From Diploptera punctata (taxonomy: Eukaryota; Arthropoda; Insecta; Blattodea; Blaberidae), in the NCBI GenBank assembly GCA_030220185.1, contig JASPKZ010004954.1:248001-312000 (forward strand): a stretch of 64,000 bases of DNA, in the 5' to 3' direction. Positions 57,330 through 64,000 of this stretch are shown in pieces (the first letter of the stretch is position 1; each line of letters opens with the position of its first letter). The translations under genes and the position numbers were made by a program. The notes below the pieces were generated by a model, which ran no database searches, was not told the DNA's origin, and worked only from the letters and a program-made list of their open reading frames with translations.

Positions 57330-57975
57330 TCATTTTTTTTTATTTTCTGATGATTCTGTCCAGGATTTTAGAAACAAAATATGAAATTATTGTACTGTCA
57401 TGGGTCCTTTACAAGAATACAAAGTTTGAAGTCGATACAATATTTATAAGTGGGTGAAAATCGTGTTCAAAGATTCCGTTACATAGATACAAAGACACTT
57501 TTTTTGATTTTCTGACGATTCTGGCCAGGGTTTCAGAAACAAATATGGAAATATTGTGTTGTCACGGGTCCTTTACAAGTATACAAAGTTTCAAGTCGAT
57601 CCAATATTTGTAAGTGGGTGAAAATCGTGTTCAAAGATTCCGTTACATAGATACAAAGACACTTTTTTTATTTTATGATGATTCTGGCCAGGATTTTAAA
57701 AAGAAATATGAAAGTATTGTATTGTCACAAGTCCTTTACAAGTATACAAAGTTTCAAGTCGATCCAATGTTTGTAAGTGGGTGAAAATCGTGTTCAAAGA
57801 TTACGTTACATAGATAAAAAGACACTTTTTTTTATTTTCTGATGATTCTGGCCAGGATTTTAGAAACAAATTATGAAATTATTGTATTGTCACTGGTGCT
57901 TTAGAAGTATACAAACTTTCAAGTCGATCCAATGATTTTAAGTGGGTGAAAATCGCGTTGAAAGATTCCGTTACA
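57330..57975. repeat. 164-bp tandem repeat, four units, ending in (GATA)n
   Basis: GATGATTCTGG or close variants start at 57349, 57514, 57677 and 57841 (periods 165, 163, 164). Each unit also has CAAGTCGATCCAAT, GTGGGTGAAAATCG and AAAGATTCCGTTACATAG. After the last unit the GATAGATA run extends to about 58035. The repeat resembles LINE 3' UTR text but does not match other parts of the window. Confidence 0.9.
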
Positions 57976-58039
57976 TAGATATATAGATAGATAGATAGAT
58001 AGATAGATCGATAGATCGATAGATAGATAGATACAGGTC

Positions 58040-58435
58040 AAGCTAATATAAAGCGTGTGAAAATAGCTTCTCTCCACGTTTAGAAAATTCACATTACGCC
58101 ACTGATCGGCTGCAGCACCTAACAAATTGAACAGGATTAGCAAGTCCATTGTCATACTAAACATTATAAAGCTTACCTAGTCGTATGATCTAATACTTGC
58201 GTGTACAGAGAGTTCAATCGATTCTCTCTACAAGTAAGTCGAATAATTAAGTGCCTTTGATTGCATACCATCAACGTAGGCGTTGTGATCGACTCAAACA
58301 CACAGTGCTTTTGCTTAGCTAAACCATGTCAGCATTTAATGGAAACTTGTATAACAAAGTAAATACCAGATCAAGCAGGCTATTCGGACATATTTTCAAT
58401 TAAACAATATATCAAATATTTTTATTTTATTAGTT
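58040..58435. other. Unrecognised spacer
   Basis: No gene or repeat seen. Confidence 0.35.
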
Positions 58436-58439
58436 TTTT

Positions 58440-58738
58440 TGCCAATACCTCTAGGTTGTCTTTTATGACATTTCTGACTTTCTTCCCTGGCATTGGCGGA
58501 ATTGTAATCCATTTCTTAGCTTGGGATACCTGGAAGGCGGAGTTACGTTACCCCAATGATATGATGAATGATAAATGGTAATGAAACAGCAAGAGAGTCC
58601 TTAATCTAAACCTAAATTCCAGACCATGACCAACTACAGGAATAATTAATTCCCTTTAAGAAAGAAATCCTTCTGTCTAATCGGGAATCGAACTCAGAAC
58701 TGAAGTTAGAAACGCTAACCACTAACCATGAGGTTATT
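58440..58738 (-). mobile_element. SINE family A
   Basis: Minus strand: head CTCATGGTTAGTGGTTAGCG with B-box TGAGTTCGATTCCC, body GTTGGTCATGGTCTGGAATT and CTCCGCCTTCCAGGTATCCC, end CAACCTAGAGGTATTGGC. Matches 12830-13140 in reverse. Confidence 0.8.
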
Positions 58739-58764
58739 TTTATTTAATAGAATATGCCTGTTGT

Positions 58765-59510
58765 CTCGGGGTAATAATGTTATATTATCTACAAGGGGTC
58801 CATGTTCGATCTCCGGTCGGGAAAAGTTTCCTTATGAAGGCTTTTTCGGAATTCTTCCTCACCTGTAAAAAATATTGCGGAAACGTTAAGACCTAAATAG
58901 TTCCCGAACACTATTTGCCTCTTAATCATTTGCATTGTTTATTATGAATATGTGAGTGAAAATAAGTGTATCTTGTGTTAAATGTTCATGTTGTTTCGAA
59001 GGTGACACTCGCATTGAGCAAATAACTCATCCGGTGAGGCTGTCCATGTGCTTGTTTGGTCAAAAAAGTAAGTATATATGAGAAGACTATATAACAGTGA
59101 ACTACATGGTTTTATAGGAAGCCAGATATAATAAGGACAATTAAGTCACATAGACTGTGATGAGCTTGACATGTGGCTCGAATCGGGAATGAAACAGTTG
59201 AATGGAAGCTTCTTGTTGGAAAACCAGAAGGAAAACGACCAATTGATAGACCAAGAATGATGTGGAAGAATAACATTAACTATGTTTTGAGGTAATTAAG
59301 TAGATTATACAGGGTATGATTGGAAAACATTAGCTCAGGATAGGGATGTATGGAGAGCCTATGTCCGCGCAGCCATGAACCTATGGGTTCGATACTGCCA
59401 GTGAGTTAGTTAGTGATGCCGAGTTTAAAATCCTCTTCTGATAGATCTTGTCCCTCGAAGCCCTGAGAGGCGTGAGGCACATAAGAACACTACAAAGGAA
59501 GAGATTAAAC
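58765..59510 (+). mobile_element. SINE family C split by a LINE
   Basis: Left part 58765-59080: head TGTCTCGGGGTAATAATG, B-box CATGTTCGATCTCCGG, body to TGCTTGTTTGGTCAAAA. Right part 59418-59510: GATGCCGAGTTTAAAATCC through GAGATTAAACTAA. In the uninterrupted copy (16330-16380) these parts are contiguous. The (AAT)n at 59513 forms its tail. Confidence 0.8.
59085..59417 (+). pseudogene. RTE-like LINE 3' end inserted into SINE C
   Basis: The plus strand includes GLYNSELHGFIGSQI-type text, then GNETVEWKLLVGKPEGKRPI and AQDRDVWRAYVRAAMNLWVR. It ends GTGAGTTAGTTAGTG. Interrupts the SINE between TTTGGTCAAAA and GATGCCGAG. AGTAAGTA on the left and AGTTAGTG on the right may be a short target repeat, but they are confounded with the tail. 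Confidence 0.8.
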
Positions 59511-59512
<2 letters not shown>

Positions 59513-59581
<69 letters not shown>

Positions 59582-59725
59582 TGATGCTAACGACAGCGAC
59601 GACGACAAGAAAAACAACGACAACAACAGCAACAACAACAACAGGAAGAACAGGTACAACAACAACAGGAATAGGAACAACAACAGGAACAACAACAACA
59701 GGAACAATAATAATAATAAGAGAAG
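59513..59725. repeat. (AAT)n and (ACA/GGA)n microsatellites
   Basis: AAT units to 59581, a short break, then ACA/AGCAACA and GGAACAACAAC units to about 59725. Poly-Leu, Val, Tyr and Cys frames here are artefacts. Confidence 0.95.
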
Positions 59726-59729
59726 AAAA

Positions 59730-60115
59730 GCTCACAATTTGCACAATGTAATGTTTTTGACACTGATGTCACTGAAACATTCACATGTGTTTGCGTTGTT
59801 CAGTCCTTTTCGTAATAAGCCTTTAAGAATATGTCTCTCTTCTGACACATTATGATATGGTAGTGGTCGCAGTGTTCAAGGCACAGCTCACAAATATATT
59901 GAGAATCTGGTTAATGTGTTTCTTGTTCTTGTAGATTTTATGATGGCATCAATGTGTTGCCATTCTCGTCATCAGTATATGTTAGAAAACAATCTTACAT
60001 TCAACAGATTGCACTAATTTTTTAAGTTCGATTTAACATTATAATATTATACGCGTTACTTGAATCAGCTATTAAATATACATACAGAACAGGATATTGA
60101 AGAGGATAATTTACA
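59730..60115. other. Unrecognised spacer
   Basis: No feature recognised. Confidence 0.35.
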
Positions 60116-60119
60116 GACA

Positions 60120-60580
60120 GCAGAAATGCTAGTCACAGAACCAAGTGCGTTAGAAACATGGACTCTTACTTTAAGGGAGGAGAGAAGATTATGAGTATTT
60201 GAGAATAATGTTCTTAGGAAAATTTTTGGGTCAAAAAAGATGAATAGATAAAACTACGTACACGTAATAGCGAGCTACATGATATGTATAGGAAGCCAGA
60301 TGTAATAAGGACAGTTAAGTCTCGTATACTTCGATGTGCAGGACATGTGACACGTGTGGGGAATGAAAGAGGTGAATGGAAGCTTCTTGTAGGAAAATCA
60401 GAGGGAAACCGTTAAGTTGGTATACCAAGAATGAGATGGGAGAATAACACTATCCATGATTTCAGGGAAGTAGATTATACAGGGGATGATTGAAAACATT
60501 AGCTCAGGATAGGGATGTATGGAGAGCTTATTTCCGCGCGGCCATGGACCTACGGGTTCAATAGATCCAGTGAGTTAGTT
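60120..60580 (+). pseudogene. RTE-like LINE C-terminal copy
   Basis: The plus strand has ETWTLTLREERRL-like text, RIFGSKK, NSELHDMYRKPDVIRTVKSR, GHVTRVGNERGEWKLLVGKS and AQDRDVWRAYFRAAMDLRVQ with frameshifts. It ends CAGTGAGTTAGTTTA. Confidence 0.8.
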
Positions 60581-60659
60581 TAATATTGCATATGCAGTTA
60601 TTATTGATATAACACATGCCCTTAGGACTATATTAATTAACTTGATCATTAAAGAAATT

Positions 60660-60936
60660 ATATTGTATGGAGGGATGTTTCGGATCAGATACACCAGTGA
60701 GTACGATACTCGCCACTAGTTCCGTGTTCGCTGGTTTAAACCAGACCGGGATTAATCGATTTCAAGGGTGTAAAAATCCAGAACATGGCTTGTTTCCAAA
60801 GGTTTATCCGTGTTATAAATTTATGACACACAAAACAATATCAAATCTGAAATAAGATGCCTCTTAGCTAAATTTATAGCTCAATCCAACCCTAGATTTA
60901 AATTCCGAACCTAAGACCAGATATGTTAAAGAATGC

Positions 60937-60985
<49 letters not shown>
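60660..60985 (+). mobile_element. Degenerate SINE E and (CA)n
   Basis: 60690-60810 follows SINE E from the head (GATACTCGCCACTAGTTCCG) through a B-box-like GGTTTAAACCAGACCGGG to AAAAATCCAGAACATGGCTT. 60942-60980 is a CA tract. Confidence 0.55.
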
Positions 60986-60989
60986 CATC

Positions 60990-61345
60990 ACCATCCGGTA
61001 TCATGGCAGCTGCCTCCGTCTTTCGTAAACCAAACGCCATTCCTCTCTATACATTCATTGATCTTCCTCCAATCCTCTGATATTCATATCTGCTTGTAGC
61101 TCTTCTATCCAAGTTTTCTTTGGTCTTCCTCCTTTCTATTGGGATCCATTCCATAACAATTTTAGGCAGTCTTTGCTCTGGCATTCTTTTGACATGGCCA
61201 TACAACTGTAATCTCTACTTTTCTATAATGTCTATGATGTCTGGCTCCTCTTGTACATCCATTTTCCTTATTTCTTTATTTCTTATTCTATCCATTCTAG
61301 ATTTTCCAGCTGATCTTTTAAAACATCCATTTCTGTACTTAAGTT
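60990..61345 (-). pseudogene. LINE RT C-terminal fragment, related to 55500-55850
   Basis: The minus strand gives FKRSAGKSRMDRIRNKEIRK then MDVQEEPDIIDIIEK and RLQLYGHVKRMPEQRLPKIV, with MEWIPIERRK. Frameshifts near 61090 and in the middle. Confidence 0.75.
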
Positions 61346-61600
61346 CTTTTCATTTCCCTGGTAGGAATTTGCCAGACTGTGGAGTTGCCAGTCTCCCATC
61401 GGGCGCCTCCCTAGGTGGCGGATAGGAGATATGGCGGGTACTGGGGAAATAAAATACCCAGGGCGGACCAAAACTAGCGCTGCTGCCTTGCAGTAAGATA
61501 CTGGACTATCAAAGGCTATAGGATGAAAGCCTCGAACAAAAATTACCCGTCCCCCAAGGATCATCATAAAAAGAAAAAATGCTAAACAATCAAACATGAT
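61346..61600 (-). mobile_element. GC-richer segment resembling a LINE 5' region
   Basis: Contains GGGCGCCTCCCTAGGTGGCG and GATATGGCGGGTACTGGGG near 61398-61445. I recall similar text from 5' untranslated regions of insect LINEs. It resembles the unit sequence GGGCGCGTCCCCGGGCGGCG in the array at 62053-63461. Strand is uncertain. Confidence 0.4.
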
Positions 61601-61604
61601 GTCA

Positions 61605-61655
61605 CACACACAGACACACACACAAACACACACACACACACACACATATATATAT
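61605..61655. repeat. (CA)n-(TA)n microsatellite
   Basis: CA units with a few G changes, ending in a short TA run. Confidence 0.95.
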
Positions 61656-61669
61656 GAAAAGAATGAATG

Positions 61670-61741
61670 CTTGAGTCGGGATTTGAACCCGAGTCTCTAA
61701 ACTCTGTACGTGTAGAGCTCTAACCAACTGAGCTACTGAAG
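61670..61741 (-). repeat. tRNA-like terminal sequence, left
   Basis: The minus strand begins CTTCAGTAGCTCAGTTGGTT, with D-stem GCTC/GAGC. It has B-box GGGTTCAAATCCC and ends ACTCAAG. The acceptor stem has one mismatch; in the right-hand copy the 5' strand is CTTGAGT, which would pair perfectly with ACTCAAG. No clear anticodon stem, so a tRNA-derived pseudogene. Confidence 0.65.
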
Positions 61742-62052
61742 TATTCCAACAAAAACATAATTTTTTTATATATGTAGTATTCTCAATTCACACAAGAGGT
61801 AGCGGGAAGTCGTTCCAACTGACATCTAGTAGCCACCATAACAGGTAAGCATTTTGTTTTAGTTATAACATCTAAATATACAAGCGTTACTGCTATAAAG
61901 TAAATATTCTCTTTAAAAAAATGCTTACCTGTTATGGCGAACACTAGATGTCAGTTGGAACGACTTCCCGCAATCTCTTGTGTGAATTGAGAATACTACA
62001 TATAAAAGAAAAATGTATGTTTGTGTTGGAATGTTTGTGTTGGAATACTTGA

Positions 62053-63461
62053 CCCTGGGGGTCCGTTTATCGGGCCCCAGCTGTGCTCACAACAGCAACA
62101 GGGCGCGTCCCCGGGCGGCGAATAGGGGAACGGTCGGTGGTTTGCTTGCACTCCTCCCGGCTAGGTCCAGACCGGACCCGCGGGCCATTTGTGAGGTCGT
62201 CAGGACTCGAGCGACCTGATGCACTACATAGCTCGTGCTGTGCCCACTTCAGCAGCAAATCGCGTCCCCTCGGTGGCGTAGTGGGGAAAAGGTCGGTGGA
62301 TCTGCTAGTCAGTCCTCCCTTCCAAGTCCGACGGACTCGCGGACCATAAGTAGGGTCAACAGGAGACGAGCGCCCTGTTGTACTAAAGCTCAAATTGCCC
62401 CGGCCCACAACGGGATCAGTGGCCGTCGTGGCGAGGCGGTGGGAGATTGTGGAGATCAGCAGCTCCCTTCTCTTGGTTTATCCCGAGGACCTTTGTGGGG
62501 GCACCATGGGCGATGAGCTCCCTGGATGCCTACATTGCTCAGTGGGCTGACTCACAGCAGCGGCACGACTAGGCTTAGTCTTGCGAACGGGCTGGTTGGG
62601 ACAATATCGGGCGTAATGCTGGGAATTACCACCAGGTCGATAAGCTCGGGAAAGGAGGAAGCGCGGTCTTTTTGGTTCTTCGAGACTTAGCGCCGACTCT
62701 GGAACCGAGTGACCCAAGGACAATCTGTGAGGTCGTCAGGAGTTGAGCGACCTGACGTACTATAGCTCAGGCTGGACCCACTTCAGCAACCAAACACGTC
62801 CCCAGCTGGTGCACTGGGGGAAAGATCGGTGGATCTGCTAGAGAGTCCTCCCGGTTAAGTCCAAGGGACTCGTGAACCATTAGTGGGGTAGGCAAGAGTT
62901 GAGCGCCTTGTCGTACTATTTGCTCATCTGTTGGAGCTTGCGAGCTCCGTGCTGGCACACAACAGCTGCAGAAGGCGTCCCTGGGGGCACACCAGGGCTC
63001 GGCTCCGACCAGTCCAGCGGGGAGCTACTGTACTGGTTCCTGGCTTGGCCTACGGGCCCGTCGACAAACTGTGGGGTCGCCAGGAGATGAGCACCTGGAT
63101 GTACTAAAAGTCTCACACTGTTGGGCTTGTAGCCCTAGCCGGTCTCACAACGGCTGCAGGACACGTCCCTGGAGGCAGAACAGGGGAATGGTCGGTGGAT
63201 CTGCGATAGCAGTCCTCCCGGCTAGGCTCATGGAGCCCGTGGACCAACTGTGGGGTCGTCAGGATTGAGTGACCTGATGTACTATGTAGCTCATCAATTG
63301 CCCAGAAGTGCAAATTCCAACACTCTCTCCCTGGGGTGTTGGTTAAAGGACCGAGAACTTGAACGTGGACGCGAACATAGGATAGGGAGGACTAGAACTA
63401 GGACTTGGGAGTATGGTCATGACGACCGAGGTATCCCAAGGGGCGGATGGCAGGGCCTAGA
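62053..63461. repeat. GC-rich tandem array (165-190-bp units) inserted in the palindromic element
   Basis: About 60% GC by eye in an AT-rich region. The marker GTCGTCAGGA...TGAGCGACCTGA...GTACTA occurs at 62189, 62354, 62730, 62885, 63074 and 63254, i.e. spacings near 165, 376 (two units, one degenerate), 155, 189 and 180. Other shared pieces are CGTCCCTGG, GGTCGGTGGATCTGC and AGTCCTCCCGGCTAGG. The last 150 bp are not repetitive. Minus-strand frames of 63-113 codons carry repeated peptide text (PREDS...PPG), but frames change between units. A 15-bp direct repeat, TGTTGGAATACTTGA, bounds it (62038-62052 and 63462-63476). Confidence 0.85.
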
Positions 63462-63566
63462 TGTTGGAATACTTGAGTAGCTTAGTTGGTTAGAGCGATA
63501 AATGTTTTGAAGCATTCATTTTTCTTTTCATATCATATTTGTCTTCATTGCCAAATGTAAAAAAAA

Positions 63567-63568
<2 letters not shown>

Positions 63569-63600
<32 letters not shown>

Positions 63601-63612
63601 CTGTGTCTGTGT
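63569..63612. repeat. (TA)n-(GT)n microsatellite
   Basis: Short TA run (63568-63578), then GT/GTCT units to about 63612. Confidence 0.9.
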
Positions 63613-63616
63613 GCGT

Positions 63617-63955
63617 CCACCGCTGTGGTCTCGAGGTAGCGTGCTACCTTGTCACGCAGCGGGCCCGGGTTCGATCCCCGGCCGGGGCAGTTTTTCTGGG
63701 TGAGGATTTTATCGGGGTTTTTCCTCACCTGTAAGACAAATGTCAGGAAAACTTTAAGGCCCATCATATGGCCATCATCATCATCCTTCTCATTATCATC
63801 ATCAATCATCATCCTTCACGGTGTGGAAATCAACGGGAAGCTACCACACCTACAATTCCCCAGTAAAGCTGAAAGCATAGCATGAAAATGCTATGATTGC
63901 AGTGAAGGACCTGTCGTCGGGCAGAATTACTATGGATGGATATATATATATATAT
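63617..63955 (+). mobile_element. SINE family B, full length, ending in (TA)n
   Basis: Head CCACCGCTGTGGTCTCGAGG with A-box region, B-box GGGTTCGATCCCCGG, body TTTTTCCTCACCTGTAAGAC and GGTGTGGAAATCAACGGGAA. It ends ACTATGGATGGATATATATA. The tRNA boxes are the best preserved of the family in this window. Confidence 0.9.
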
Positions 63956-64000
63956 TTAGCTGATTTCACAAAGTTTACATCTTCCTGCGCCCAATTAATC

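Larger units (their letters stand above)
61653..63532. mobile_element. Palindromic element with tRNA-like terminal repeats, interrupted
   Basis: The outer ends are TATGAAAAGAATGAATGCTT (61653) and the reverse of GAAGCATTCATTTTTCTTTT (about 63508-63527). Next inward on each side is a tRNA-like sequence (61670-61741 minus; 63470-63512 plus, shortened). Next on the left come 84-bp arms (61777-61861 and 61920-62004) that pair almost perfectly around a ~58-bp centre. Without the GC-rich insert (62053-63461) the element would be about 460 bp. Unit order and centre match the 295-bp repeat at 28813-29455. Confidence 0.8.

Noticed and set aside
62067..63313. Minus-strand frames over the GC-rich array as a repeat protein
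   Set aside because: Repeated peptide text exists, but the frame changes between units and unit lengths are not multiples of three, so DNA repeats explain it. GC-rich DNA also leaves long open frames by chance.
62053..63461. Bacterial or symbiont DNA
   Set aside because: No bacterial gene, promoter or codon pattern is visible. The repeats share text with the nearby LINE-like piece, so an insect mobile-element origin is simpler.

Overview
The window looks like nuclear DNA of a repeat-rich insect. It is AT-rich, full of long microsatellites, and packed with decayed non-LTR retrotransposons, tRNA-derived SINEs, Tc1/mariner- and pogo-type DNA transposons and foldback elements. The phrase AGGCCTA recurs in single-copy stretches. 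From memory of similar repeats I would guess a cockroach- or termite-like (Blattodea) genome, but nothing here proves the species.

Only one convincing host gene is present. It is a long uninterrupted reading frame at 36357-38762 (+) for a TMEM8/PGAP6-type membrane protein: a secreted-side region with three beta-sandwich-like repeats, an EGF-like module and a seven-helix CREST hydrolase domain. A good splice acceptor near its start suggests that an upstream exon is missing from this model.

Layout. 1-8.6 kb: pieces of several LINEs (RNase H tail, R2-type endonuclease tail, reverse transcriptase), then a broken Penelope-like element with a GIY-YIG nuclease and a hammerhead-ribozyme-like 3' motif. 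9-15.3 kb: a 119-bp-arm inverted repeat, one copy of a 0.75-kb dispersed element, a SINE, and a pogo/Tigger shell filled with other insertions. 16-28.4 kb: RTE-like LINE copies and four SINE families, including a SINE chimera. 28.8-34.5 kb: a 295-bp tandem array with tRNA-like cores, two MITE-like elements, the second copy of the 0.75-kb element, and a mariner-like transposase. 34.9-38.9 kb: a decayed unknown repeat protein and the TMEM8-like gene. 39-48.3 kb: a Tc1 transposase, a head-to-head Penelope pair, a SINE between TA tracts, a gag-like ORF and a TA-flanked 651-bp mariner derivative. 48.3-60.6 kb: LINE copies, minisatellites and a 195-bp-arm foldback. 61-64 kb: a palindromic element with tRNA-like ends, split by a 1.4-kb GC-rich tandem array bounded by a 15-bp direct repeat.

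Apart from the TMEM8-like gene there is no functional pathway to describe; the rest is layered mobile-element history. The most unusual structures are the tRNA-ended foldback with its GC-rich insert (61653-63532), the related 295-bp array (28813-29455), and the ribozyme-like end of the Penelope copy (8471-8534).
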